From: an uncultured Alteromonadaceae bacterium
GTDB taxonomy: Bacteria; Pseudomonadota; Gammaproteobacteria; Enterobacterales; Alteromonadaceae
Reading direction: 5' to 3'
Assembly (NCBI GenBank): GCA_947494925.1
Contig: CANLWS010000011.1
Coordinates: 1 to 64,000, forward strand
Length of the DNA stretch: 64,000 nucleotides
The position numbers were made by a program, and so were the translations under genes. The stretch's first letter is position 1. The number at the start of each line of letters is the position of its first letter. Of this stretch, positions 52,808 through 61,772 are shown in pieces. The notes under the pieces were generated by a model. The model searched no databases, was not told the origin of the DNA, and saw only the letters and a list, made by a program, of their open reading frames with translations.

Positions 52808-54399
52808 AAAAACTTCTAATAATTCCTGTCGCACTAGTCGGGCTGTTAATTGTCGCGATCCTGGTGCGATTTATGCTGGATAAGAACATCGATTACGAAG
52901 TATCGACAGACAATATTTCTGTGCCTGAATTCGATACATTTTATCTGGACTTCGAGCAGCGCCTTGACGAAAGCCTATCCTTACCATTTACCGCGAGTGC
53001 AATTATCGATATCGATAATGACGGCACTGAGGAGTTGTTTATCGGCGGTGGGCCTGGCCAACATGATGAAGTGTTTCGGTTTTCGGATGGGACGTTTATT
53101 AAATTGGAACGGGGAGTCATTGGGAAAGAGGTCTTGTCTGAAGCGACCTTTGGTTCTTCAGTAATTGATGTTGATAACAACGGATTTTCCGACCTCATAG
53201 TGTCACGTACCAATGGAATTTGGCTCTATCTGAATCAAGGCGGGAAATTCACTGAACAAAAACTGGATGCACCACTAAGAAAAGATACCTCCCCGTTATC
53301 TGTGGCTATCAGTGATATCAACAGAGACGGTCATTTTGATATGTACGTATCAGGGTATATTAAAAAGGAGCTGGTTGAAGGACAGAATATTTTCAATAAA
53401 GAAGGGTATGGCGGCACCAGCGCCATGTTATTGAATAATGGAGATAATAGTTTCAAAGATATAACACACGCGTCTGGGTTGGCTTACAAACACAATACCT
53501 TTATGGGTATTTTCGTCGATATCGACAATGATAATCTTGAAGATCTGGTAGTGGCACATGACACAGGCCATGTGAAAACCTGGAAAAATCTGGGCAACAA
53601 TCAATTTTCTGATATAGCCAATCCAAACAGCAAAGAGTATTCGTATCCAATGGGTATTGCGGTTACAGATTATGGCAATGACGGGTTGGCTGATTTCTTT
53701 TTCAGTAATGTAGGGACAACCGCTCCGCCATTTCTGGCCAAAGGTGATTTACGGGAGGACCAAATTTATAACCCTAAATGGATCATGTTTGAGAACAAAG
53801 GTAGCTTCCAATTTGAAGATGTGGCGGAGCGGGTCAAACTGGCTGACTACGAGTTTTCCTGGGGCGCTATTTTTGAAGATTTTAATCTGGATGGCAGAGA
53901 TGACCTGGTTGTTTCAGAAAATTACATTGGCTTTCCATTCCACAAATTTGCTTTTCTGAGATTGCCTGGCCGATTCCTGCTGCAGACAGAAAAAGGTGAA
54001 TTTGCTGAAACAGGTGCGCAAAGCAACGTCAGAAATACCGGTTACAGTATCTCTCCCATCACTGCAGATTTTAATAACGATGGTTATCCTGATTTTGTGC
54101 ATATCAACATTGCAGGCAAATCCAAAGCGTTTATTAACCGAGGAGGAGACAGTCATTACCTCAAGGTGAAATTACCGGATACTATAGCTTCAATTGCAGC
54201 GAAAATTTCCGTAACACTGGATAATGGCAAGGTACTCAGACGGGATTTCGTGTCAGGAGAAGGCTTGAGTTCTGACCAATCTCATATTCAAATATTTGGC
54301 CTTCAGGCTGCTATGGCAACAGAAATAAAAGTCGAATACATAGATGGCAGAATTGACCGTATAAGTGGCGAATTTTTCAATACGCTGGTGTCTTTTTGA
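52804..54399 (+). CDS. FG-GAP/VCBS beta-propeller protein with UnbV-like end
   Basis: This 531-residue protein has a membrane anchor or signal helix (about 4-24). About seven FG-GAP/VCBS-type repeats follow, with calcium-loop motifs such as DIDNDGTEELF, DVDNNGFSDLI, DINRDGHFDMY, DIDNDNLEDLV and DFNLDGRDDLV. The C-terminal part (NRGGDSHYLKVKL to GRIDRISG) matches the ASPIC/UnbV domain. Probably an extracytoplasmic beta-propeller. The function is unknown. It overlaps the previous gene by ATGA and the next by TTGA, so the three are translated together. Confidence 0.82.
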   Translation: MKKLLIIPVALVGLLIVAILVRFMLDKNIDYEVSTDNISVPEFDTFYLDFEQRLDESLSLPFTASAIIDIDNDGTEELFIGGGPGQHDEVFRFSDGTFIKLERGVIGKEVLSEATFGSSVIDVDNNGFSDLIVSRTNGIWLYLNQGGKFTEQKLDAPLRKDTSPLSVAISDINRDGHFDMYVSGYIKKELVEGQNIFNKEGYGGTSAMLLNNGDNSFKDITHASGLAYKHNTFMGIFVDIDNDNLEDLVVAHDTGHVKTWKNLGNNQFSDIANPNSKEYSYPMGIAVTDYGNDGLADFFFSNVGTTAPPFLAKGDLREDQIYNPKWIMFENKGSFQFEDVAERVKLADYEFSWGAIFEDFNLDGRDDLVVSENYIGFPFHKFAFLRLPGRFLLQTEKGEFAETGAQSNVRNTGYSISPITADFNNDGYPDFVHINIAGKSKAFINRGGDSHYLKVKLPDTIASIAAKISVTLDNGKVLRRDFVSGEGLSSDQSHIQIFGLQAAMATEIKVEYIDGRIDRISGEFFNTLVSF

Positions 54400-54794
54400 A
54401 TTTGGCCAAGCCTGCTGTGCTTCATCTGCTACTCTGGACCTTACTATTACTTGGTTTGTTTGGCGCAATGTCAGTTTCATATGAACATCTATCAGGCCAG
54501 GAGGCTTGCCCAAAACTGAGTATCGTTCCTGTGTGTCTGGTGGTGTGTCTAGGTTATTTGCTGATGGTCACCAGCCAGATTAGATTTAATACTGCGATAC
54601 GGATCGGCTTATTCTATGCTGGTTGGTATCCGGTATTTATTATCGCGACCGTAGGTGCAGCGATGGAGTTGTACTACAGCGATATTTGCCCAAAAGGAAC
54701 GGGCGGTTTACCTTTGTGTTATGTATCGTTTGCTCTTTGTATGCTAGTGCTGATGTTATCCTTAGCAGCGCGGCGAAACACCTTCCGTCAATAA
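54396..54794 (+). CDS. Small four-helix membrane protein, unknown
   Basis: The function is not recognised. This is a 132-residue protein with about four hydrophobic helices (about 7-25, 43-62, 67-87 and 109-127) and Cys residues in short loops. The start is TTG overlapping the previous stop codon (TTGA). No ribosome site is needed if translation is coupled. It is the last gene of the run that begins with the aldehyde dehydrogenase and ends at a hairpin 33 bases further. Confidence 0.6.
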   Translation: MNLAKPAVLHLLLWTLLLLGLFGAMSVSYEHLSGQEACPKLSIVPVCLVVCLGYLLMVTSQIRFNTAIRIGLFYAGWYPVFIIATVGAAMELYYSDICPKGTGGLPLCYVSFALCMLVLMLSLAARRNTFRQ

Positions 54795-54827
54795 ACTGGT
54801 TTGAAATGTCACAATTAAGTCGTTTTA

Positions 54828-54847
54828 GCTCAATAGCTTTATTGAGC
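54828..54847. terminator. Perfect hairpin between convergent genes
   Basis: GCTCAATA and TATTGAGC form an eight-base stem with loop GCTT, in the 95-base gap between the convergent small membrane protein and PGAP1-like genes. It lacks a clear T-run on either side, so termination is possible but not certain. Confidence 0.4.
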
Positions 54848-54889
54848 GAAGATAGCAGGTTCGTATAGCAGTAAAATTTACACTTTCGT

Positions 54890-56119
54890 TCAGGTTAACC
54901 AGTCTCTTATAACGCGATATACTTCTTTGCTGGAAAGCAGTTGCATATGATTGATATTTTTTAGTACCGCTTGATGCTGGGGGTCAAAACGCAATGTATG
55001 CTCACGGTTTTCGTGTCGTCCCAGCGCACTATCCACAGTAACCAGACCGTCACCAATGAGTTCAATGTTATGCAGCGACGGCGACGTTCCCGCACAGCCA
55101 GCAATTGCGTAACATTCCGGTCCTTTTGGCAGGGGGATCACCTGGCGATTGTCCCGAACGAAGTCAAACGGGTTTCTTGGTTGTTCATCTTTATCAGTGA
55201 TATTGCCATGACGCAAATCTGTTATTCCATTGCTGCGTAGCTGGATTAGTCTGGAGAATGGCGCAGTATATGGATGTTTTCCCAACACAATATTCAACCA
55301 GTTTCCTGTTTTCTCCAATGGGGCACCATGATGAGGAGTGCCCAGAAATACAATTTTCTTAACACTGTTAGTCCAATTGTGCTCTGCCTTCTGCGTCGCA
55401 TGAATCGCACTTCTGGTGACAAGTCCACCCATACTGTGAGCGACAATATGAATTGATAAAGGAGAGCTGGCATGTTTAACAAGGAGATCTAAAGCTTCAG
55501 ACAATTGTTGACCATTTTGGGAGATGTGCTGACCTGAATTGTAGGTCAAATAGAGTGGTGTCATTCCCAGCACTTCGGCTAAATGCTCACCATGATTATG
55601 GCCATCTCTGGACCATTGCAAATCGTTCATGCATAGTCCATGGACCATCAATAGCACTTTACCATCGGTTTCACGAATAGCCTGGTCAATTGTCTTTTTG
55701 ATCCCTTCTTCAGATAAAGGCTGACCTGCAAAATTAAAATGCATGTGAATTGCCAAAGGGTTTTGCCGACTTTCTAAATAATCACCTAAAATTCCATTCA
55801 GTGCAGCTCGCAATGCTCTGATGGAAGGCCCATTGGGTTCGTTTTTAATGACTTTGTTTAACGCGGCAAGCGGTGTATCAATAGCAGAGCCGAATAGTTT
55901 AGCCAACCCTCTTACACCCTTGTACACCTTGCCAGGTATGCCTGAAGTGTGCTCTTGTGAGGGGTGTCCGAAAACGCCGGAAACACGATTGATGCGATGA
56001 TGTAAGGATTCTACTATTTTCGTAATATTGACAATGGCATCGGTGACGAGATAGTTAATACCCTGTAGGTCACTTTTATCCTTCAATTTGGCTTGGTCGA
56101 ACCTGAATGGATCTGACAA
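54890..56119 (-). CDS. Alpha/beta hydrolase, PGAP1-like lipase
   Basis: This is a 409-residue cytoplasmic-looking hydrolase. The oxyanion segment LLMVHGLCMNDLQWSR is followed by the nucleophile elbow IVAHSMGGLVTRSAIH, as in PGAP1/lipase-like enzymes. A late GDGLVTVDSALG block probably carries the acid, and His residues near HQAVLKNINHMQLL the base. The N-terminal 90 residues are helical and charged. The start is a TTG at 56119 without a strong ribosome site; no better start is seen. It is convergent with the metabolic operon. Confidence 0.75.
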   Translation of the reverse strand: MSDPFRFDQAKLKDKSDLQGINYLVTDAIVNITKIVESLHHRINRVSGVFGHPSQEHTSGIPGKVYKGVRGLAKLFGSAIDTPLAALNKVIKNEPNGPSIRALRAALNGILGDYLESRQNPLAIHMHFNFAGQPLSEEGIKKTIDQAIRETDGKVLLMVHGLCMNDLQWSRDGHNHGEHLAEVLGMTPLYLTYNSGQHISQNGQQLSEALDLLVKHASSPLSIHIVAHSMGGLVTRSAIHATQKAEHNWTNSVKKIVFLGTPHHGAPLEKTGNWLNIVLGKHPYTAPFSRLIQLRSNGITDLRHGNITDKDEQPRNPFDFVRDNRQVIPLPKGPECYAIAGCAGTSPSLHNIELIGDGLVTVDSALGRHENREHTLRFDPQHQAVLKNINHMQLLSSKEVYRVIRDWLT

Positions 56120-56221
56120 ATGATTGGCCTATAGTCTGAAGATAAGCCCACAATAACAGTAATGAGAAGGATTTGTTCGAGTCTTTGGCTTTCTCTATTG
56201 CGAAAAGCGATTTTTAAAACA

Positions 56222-56244
56222 GGCCACTCGACGTGCGAGTGACC
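56222..56244 (-). terminator. Intrinsic terminator after yghU
   Basis: On the minus strand a nine-base stem, GGTCACTCG with CGAGTGGCC and one wobble pair, has loop CACGT. It is followed by TGTTTTAAAAA. It lies 49 bases after the yghU stop codon. Confidence 0.6.
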
Positions 56245-56292
56245 ATTCTTGAACGCTTGTTAAGCGGATAATGTTCTGGACTGGAGTAGTGT

Positions 56293-57171
56293 TCAGGAAG
56301 CCTCTTCTGGCTCTAACTTATCCTGAGTTCTGGTCTCGAAATCGGTCGCAGAGTGTCTTTCTCGTAGTTGCCCACTTGGCTCTCCCCAGGCACGGTTCAC
56401 CATTACACCACGTTTTACAGGCTCTCTTGCACCAAGTTCTTCGGTCCAACGCATCACATTTTTATATTCATGGGTCTGCAAAAATTCTGCTGCTTCGTAA
56501 ACGCGGTTCTTAACCAGAGCTCCGTACCATGGCCAGATTGCCATATCGGCAATAGTGTATTGATCTCCGCTGATGTACTGGTTATCCGCAAGCTGACGGT
56601 CTAACACATCAAGTTGTCTTTTGACTTCCATCGCATAGCGATTAATAGGGTATTCATATTTTTCAGGCGCATAGGCATAAAAGTGACCAAATCCACCACC
56701 CAACATAGGCGTGCTGCCCATTTGCCAGAACAACCAGGACATGCACTCGGTGCGCTGAACCGTATCTGTCGGTAGAAAGGCGTTAAACTTTTCAGCCAGG
56801 TAGAACAAAATGGATCCTGATTCGAACACTCGTGTAGGCTTATCAGTGCTATGGTCAACCAAAGCAGGAATTTTCGAGTTCGGGTTAGCAGCCACGAAAC
56901 CGGAGCCGAATTGATCACCTTCCATAATATCGATCAAATACGCGTCGTATTCTGCTCCTGTGTGACCGGCGGCCAGCAGCTCTTCCAACATTAAAGTTAC
57001 TTTCACCCCATTTGGTGTAGCCAGGGAGTATAGTTGCAACGGATGTTTACCAACAGGCAGATCTTTCTCATGAGTTGCGCCTGCGATGGGTCTGTTGATA
57101 CTGGCAAATCTGCCACCGCTTTCACTGTCCCATGTCCATATTTTGGGTGGGGTATAAGTATTGTCTGTCAT
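56293..57171 (-). CDS. yghU: Glutathione S-transferase YghU (disulfide-bond oxidoreductase)
   Basis: This 292-residue enzyme is nearly the size of E. coli YghU (about 288). It has the long N-terminal extension of this class (KIWTWDSESGGRFASINRPI). The thioredoxin fold then has YSLATPNGVKVTLMLEELLA, where Thr/Asn replace the usual Tyr/Ser. The glutathione site NSKIPALVD is followed by the FESGSILFYLAEKF motif. It acts on disulfides or peroxides with two glutathiones. AAAGGAAC precedes the ATG. It is a single gene with its own terminator. Confidence 0.93.
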   Translation of the reverse strand: MTDNTYTPPKIWTWDSESGGRFASINRPIAGATHEKDLPVGKHPLQLYSLATPNGVKVTLMLEELLAAGHTGAEYDAYLIDIMEGDQFGSGFVAANPNSKIPALVDHSTDKPTRVFESGSILFYLAEKFNAFLPTDTVQRTECMSWLFWQMGSTPMLGGGFGHFYAYAPEKYEYPINRYAMEVKRQLDVLDRQLADNQYISGDQYTIADMAIWPWYGALVKNRVYEAAEFLQTHEYKNVMRWTEELGAREPVKRGVMVNRAWGEPSGQLRERHSATDFETRTQDKLEPEEAS

Positions 57172-57300
57172 TGCACGTTCCTTTAGGAAACCAAAAAGAT
57201 AAGATGTTATTTGAATACTGTCGCAGAATCCCTACCGATCAGTAAAGTAAAAAACAAGAAAGATGAAAATGCTTTTTCATTTCATTTAAATGCACAGCAT

Positions 57301-58494
57301 TCACTGGGGAACAGAATTAAACGCATGTTGCGGCACATTGACCATAGCGGGCATAAAGGTCTCGGCAGCAGCGATGGCAATGTCATTGATCAGTGCCCGA
57401 TCGGTGTCATCACCCATTTCATAGGTGATGGCGTGGACCTGGTAGGTATCAGCGATAAATTGTTTAAATACACCCCGACCCGGTGATGTGCCAGGTTGTT
57501 GCACAACGTCAAAATCAGCCGTTAGGTTTTGCAACGAATCCAACCAACTTTGCGTTAGTCCTGCAGGTTTAATGGGATAATCTTCCGGCATAGTATAAAA
57601 CACATCACGTCGGGTAGAATGAAAATCCAAACCATAAACGATTCTCCCTCCCTCCTTAACTATATTGTTCAGAAAGTCGCCAATCAGGCGAGTCTCGGGC
57701 TGGACAAACTTGCCCCAGTCTCTATTTAAATCAAACCCATTGGCATTGTGACGCCAATTTCCCAGGTGCACTCCGTCAGGGTTTAGCATAGGAACCACCA
57801 GGATATTAAACCTGTTCCGAAAAGCATTGGCTTGCTCGGTATCGGCCATTAGTGTCTGAACAAAAGGAAACAAGGCCATTGCGCCCGTTACCTCAGGGGG
57901 ATGCTGCCTGCCTATGATGATTATCCATTCGTTTCCGTCTGTGCGATGCACCAATTTTTGGATGGGACGGCCTTGCACTGATTTGCCAAGGAGAGAAAGC
58001 GCCAGGGAAGATGCATCGCTAATTGTTTTGTTCCAGTGAACATAGTCTTCGAACAGTATCAGCTCCTGCCCAGCAATATATTTGGGCTGAGCAGTGGCCT
58101 TCACGGAAAAATGCAGCACATTGTCGTCAACTTGATGTGTAAGTGCCTGCCAGCTTTTTTCAGCAACACGGATCTTAGGCAAGTAGCGTTGTTTTCCACC
58201 GTGGTAATGAATAGCAACCGGTACTGTTTGTGGCGTCTCTGTGCGCAAAGAAAAAGCATACCAAGGGCTGTCGTTGATAGGCTCATTTTCAGGCTCAATA
58301 GTAATTTTGACTGATCCAGATTGGGTTATGATACAGTGATCAACTCTTGCTCCTTCAAATCTCGAATTCACTTTTATCCCAAGTGCGGAACAGCCATCTG
58401 AGGCCAGCGCCATGTGGTAGTTCAACAACCAGAGAATTAGAGTAACTATTATCAAAAAAGACCAATGTCTGAGTCTTGTTAAGTGAGTAATCAT
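57301..58494 (-). CDS. M14-family zinc carboxypeptidase-like protein
   Basis: This 397-residue exported metallopeptidase has an N-terminal signal or anchor helix (to about ALAS, residue 30). A beta-rich N-terminal domain comes first. The M14 core follows: HPPE (HxxE zinc motif) in GRQHPPEVTG, then NPDGVHLGNWRHNANGFDLN with substrate-binding residues, then DFHSTRRD with the third zinc His, and the catalytic Glu in ITYEMGDD. It resembles cytosolic-carboxypeptidase-type M14 members. ATG at 58494 is chosen because AGGAG lies seven bases upstream; ATGs further up, such as 58551, are unlikely. Confidence 0.88.
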   Translation of the reverse strand: MITHLTRLRHWSFLIIVTLILWLLNYHMALASDGCSALGIKVNSRFEGARVDHCIITQSGSVKITIEPENEPINDSPWYAFSLRTETPQTVPVAIHYHGGKQRYLPKIRVAEKSWQALTHQVDDNVLHFSVKATAQPKYIAGQELILFEDYVHWNKTISDASSLALSLLGKSVQGRPIQKLVHRTDGNEWIIIIGRQHPPEVTGAMALFPFVQTLMADTEQANAFRNRFNILVVPMLNPDGVHLGNWRHNANGFDLNRDWGKFVQPETRLIGDFLNNIVKEGGRIVYGLDFHSTRRDVFYTMPEDYPIKPAGLTQSWLDSLQNLTADFDVVQQPGTSPGRGVFKQFIADTYQVHAITYEMGDDTDRALINDIAIAAAETFMPAMVNVPQHAFNSVPQ

Positions 58495-58707
58495 CTGAAC
58501 TCCTGAACCATAGCGGGAAGTTTTCATTCCTAAAAACATCTTGAAATGCAATTAAATTTCCTAATGTTGGCGAAAACCTGACTTATGTGTTTTGCTTAAT
58601 TAATAAACAGTTTTCTAAGCTTACTTTAAATCTCAAAAATTGGGTAAACAATCTGTTTGGTCGTTGCAGTAACCAGTAAATAAAAAAATATAAATCTGGA
58701 GCACGCT

Positions 58708-61700
58708 ATGAATATTATAAAGCAACAAGGTCCTTTTTCGCCTCAAGGCAAACTATATTCCAAGTCATCGCTTACTATATTGCTTTCTGCACTTTTGAGC
58801 GGTAATACACTTGCTCAGGAACAAGAAAGTGATGAAGTCGAGCGCGTTGAAGTGGTGGGCAGTCATATTAAAGGTGGGCAGGTGGCAGAAGCGCTGGCCA
58901 TCTCTGTACTTGATGCAGATGATATTGCCCGGCTCGGGATTGATTCCGGAGATGACTTGATGTCGCTAATTCCGGAAAACGGTCAGAATTTCTTTAGCGA
59001 AGCAGAGAATATCAGTGGCGGTGTAAATGCAGCTAGAGGGGATGTGGGGGCGTTCAATTTACGCAACCTTGGGACAGGGAATACCCTGGTACTGCTCAAT
59101 GGACGACGATTAGTGAATGCGGCCTCTTACCAAACGGAAGAAGTAGGTGGCAGTTTTGTACCTGTCAATACAGTGAACTCCAATACCATTCCCGTATCTG
59201 GCCTGGAACGGGTCGAAGTCCTTCGCGATGGTGCTTCAGCAATTTACGGTGCAGATGCAGTAGCAGGGGTAGTGAACCATGTGCTCAAAAGCGACTTTGT
59301 CGGATTTAATATTCGTGGTAAATGGGCGGAGTATGACAACGTGCCACGGGATGAACAAACGCTGACCATTGAGTGGGGCCAGGACTTTAATGAGGGTCGC
59401 ACCAACGTCAATTTCTTTGCCAACTATTTCGCCAGGGATCGTATTAATTCTCAAGACGATGAACGTTGGTCAAACTCAGACTTTCGCGACCGGTTACCCA
59501 GTAATTCCCCCTATGCAGATACAACGGATTTCCGAAACAACAGCGCTAATTCTCTCTACGGCCAGTATGACCTGGTCACCAGTGCGTCAGGAGTAGGGTT
59601 ATCTGGCAATTTGACTGATAGCAGTGGCGAGTTTGAAACCTATCCAGCCGGTGACCCACGATGTGAGTTTGATATTGGCTATGGTACCTGCGGCGCGATT
59701 GACGGACAGGGTACCTACAGATACAACCTCAATGAAAACCGCGATCTGAGCTCAGAATTGAAACGTCTGAATGTGTTTCTGTTTATCAACCATGAATTTG
59801 ATAACGGCTTGGAAAGTTTCACAGAGCTGTCTTATTACAAATCGGAGACCAATCTGAATCGTCACCCATCCGCGCCTTTCAGCACAGTCAAGCTGCGGGT
59901 TGCTGCTGATAATTACTACAACCCTTTCGGTCCCTGTGGGTCACCTAACAGGTTGTCTGACGAGGTGCTCGGCAGCGACGTGCCTTGTGAAGGGCTCGAA
60001 CTCATCATAGATAATTATCGTTTTGCCGAGCTCCCACGTGTGGTTGATAACGACGGTGATACTTTCCGGTTTTTACAAGGATTTCGCGGCACAGTAGGCG
60101 ACTGGGACTGGGAGACCGCTATATTGTGGTCAAAGGCGGAAAAAGAAGATATTACTCGTAATCGGGTCTCCAACACGCTTGCTCAGGAAGCACTCAACGA
60201 TCCCACTGCTGCGGCTTACAATCCATTCAGTGGTGGTGTGAATAACAATATCGAACGGGCGCTGGTGGACGTCAGGCGTGATAACGAAACTGAACTGAAA
60301 TCCTTTGACGTGAAATTCTCCCACCCTGAAATTTATGCGTTACCTGCGGGGCCGGTGGGATTCGTGCTCGGCCTAGAGTTCCGGGAAGAATCCTTTGTCG
60401 ATGATAGGGATGATCGACTGGATGGGACCATTATCTTTACTGATTCTGATGGGGACACTTTTCCCTTTGTGTCAGATGTCGTGAATTCCAGCCCCTCTCC
60501 AGATAGTCAAGGCGAGCGAGATGTTTCTTCGTTGTTCGCAGAGTTTCAGATCCCTGTTTTGGAAAACCTGAATGTACAGGCGGCGATCCGTTACGAAGAT
60601 TTCTCCGATGTGGGCGACACGACTGTGGGTAAAGTGGCGTTCGGCTGGCGACCAGCAGAAGAAATTCTGTTCAGAGGTTCATGGTCCGAAGCCTTCCGAG
60701 CCCCCAATCTGGTTACGATCAATGAAAGTATTGTGGCCAGGAATAATACGAGAACAGACTACGCCTGTTTGTATGCGGCCGAAAATGGCGGGGACCCAGA
60801 TCAGGACACCCTGGACTGCCGAAATTCCATTCAGCGAATCGCACAGGGAAGTCAGAATCTTGAACCAGAAGAGTCCACCAATACTTCAATAGGTATTGTC
60901 ATCACACCTTTTGATGACTTTACTCTGACCCTGGATTTCTGGTCCATCGAAAAAGACAACACTATTGGTCTGTTCGGCGAAGAAAACCATACTTTGCTGG
61001 ATTTGTTGCTTCGTTTGCAAGCTGGAACTGGTAGCTGTGGTGGGGCAACATTTAACCCTGCTGTGAATCGGGAGGACCCAGGGGAGGACGAATCCGTATT
61101 TTATCTGGCTGCGGGGATATGTCCGGCGGGAGATATCGCATTCGTTAATGATGTTTATGCCAATCTGGATACCCGCACGGTAGAAGGTCATGACCTTGGT
61201 GTCTATTATGACTGGGACAACAGTCTGGGAAGCTTTTCAGCTAGTTATAACGGTGCCTTTTTAGACACATTTGACCAGGATGCCGGTGGGCAGGCCGCTT
61301 TACTGGTGGAAGGTGTTGAAGCAGGTCTGATCCCTGCCAGTTTTCCGGTAGATGGATTCGCTGGTCTGATTGGTCGCGATGGCAATCAAAAAGAACGCCA
61401 CTCAGCAAGACTGAGCTGGAGCAAAGATGCATTCGGGGCTTCAATCAGTGGATTCAGAGTGGGTAGTTTTTATCAGAGTTCACTCACCTTAGATGATGGT
61501 TCCTTGTATAGAATTCCGGCAATGACACGTTTTAACGCCACCTTTGATTACCGTTTTGATTGGGGTGAAAGTGAAACGCGAGTCAGGTTTGGTGTTCGAA
61601 ATTTGACGGATAGACGTGCGCCACTGGCTGACCGCTTTTTTGGTTACTTTGCTGATGCCCACAGCGACTATGGCCGGAGTTACTATGTGGATGTGAGAGC

Positions 61701-61710
61701 ATCGTTTTAA
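58708..61710 (+). CDS. TonB-dependent outer-membrane receptor
   Basis: This 1000-residue outer-membrane transporter has a signal peptide ending near LAQ (residue 37). A TonB-box-like stretch (EVERVEVVGSHI) follows, then the plug domain with LRNLGTGNTLVLLNGRRLVN and VEVLRDGASAIYGADAVAGVVN. A 22-strand-type beta-barrel ends with RSYYVDVRASF (terminal Phe). It is energised by TonB-ExbBD and imports a large ligand, probably a peptide or glycan fragment in marine bacteria, given the M14 peptidase next door; that is inference. GGAG is placed before the ATG. It is divergent from the peptidase gene. Confidence 0.92.
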   Translation: MNIIKQQGPFSPQGKLYSKSSLTILLSALLSGNTLAQEQESDEVERVEVVGSHIKGGQVAEALAISVLDADDIARLGIDSGDDLMSLIPENGQNFFSEAENISGGVNAARGDVGAFNLRNLGTGNTLVLLNGRRLVNAASYQTEEVGGSFVPVNTVNSNTIPVSGLERVEVLRDGASAIYGADAVAGVVNHVLKSDFVGFNIRGKWAEYDNVPRDEQTLTIEWGQDFNEGRTNVNFFANYFARDRINSQDDERWSNSDFRDRLPSNSPYADTTDFRNNSANSLYGQYDLVTSASGVGLSGNLTDSSGEFETYPAGDPRCEFDIGYGTCGAIDGQGTYRYNLNENRDLSSELKRLNVFLFINHEFDNGLESFTELSYYKSETNLNRHPSAPFSTVKLRVAADNYYNPFGPCGSPNRLSDEVLGSDVPCEGLELIIDNYRFAELPRVVDNDGDTFRFLQGFRGTVGDWDWETAILWSKAEKEDITRNRVSNTLAQEALNDPTAAAYNPFSGGVNNNIERALVDVRRDNETELKSFDVKFSHPEIYALPAGPVGFVLGLEFREESFVDDRDDRLDGTIIFTDSDGDTFPFVSDVVNSSPSPDSQGERDVSSLFAEFQIPVLENLNVQAAIRYEDFSDVGDTTVGKVAFGWRPAEEILFRGSWSEAFRAPNLVTINESIVARNNTRTDYACLYAAENGGDPDQDTLDCRNSIQRIAQGSQNLEPEESTNTSIGIVITPFDDFTLTLDFWSIEKDNTIGLFGEENHTLLDLLLRLQAGTGSCGGATFNPAVNREDPGEDESVFYLAAGICPAGDIAFVNDVYANLDTRTVEGHDLGVYYDWDNSLGSFSASYNGAFLDTFDQDAGGQAALLVEGVEAGLIPASFPVDGFAGLIGRDGNQKERHSARLSWSKDAFGASISGFRVGSFYQSSLTLDDGSLYRIPAMTRFNATFDYRFDWGESETRVRFGVRNLTDRRAPLADRFFGYFADAHSDYGRSYYVDVRASF

Positions 61711-61772
61711 ACTGACATCGGCAGGGTAGTTGAGCTATGGTGGTGATTTGACATTCATAATGAGTCGTTTTC

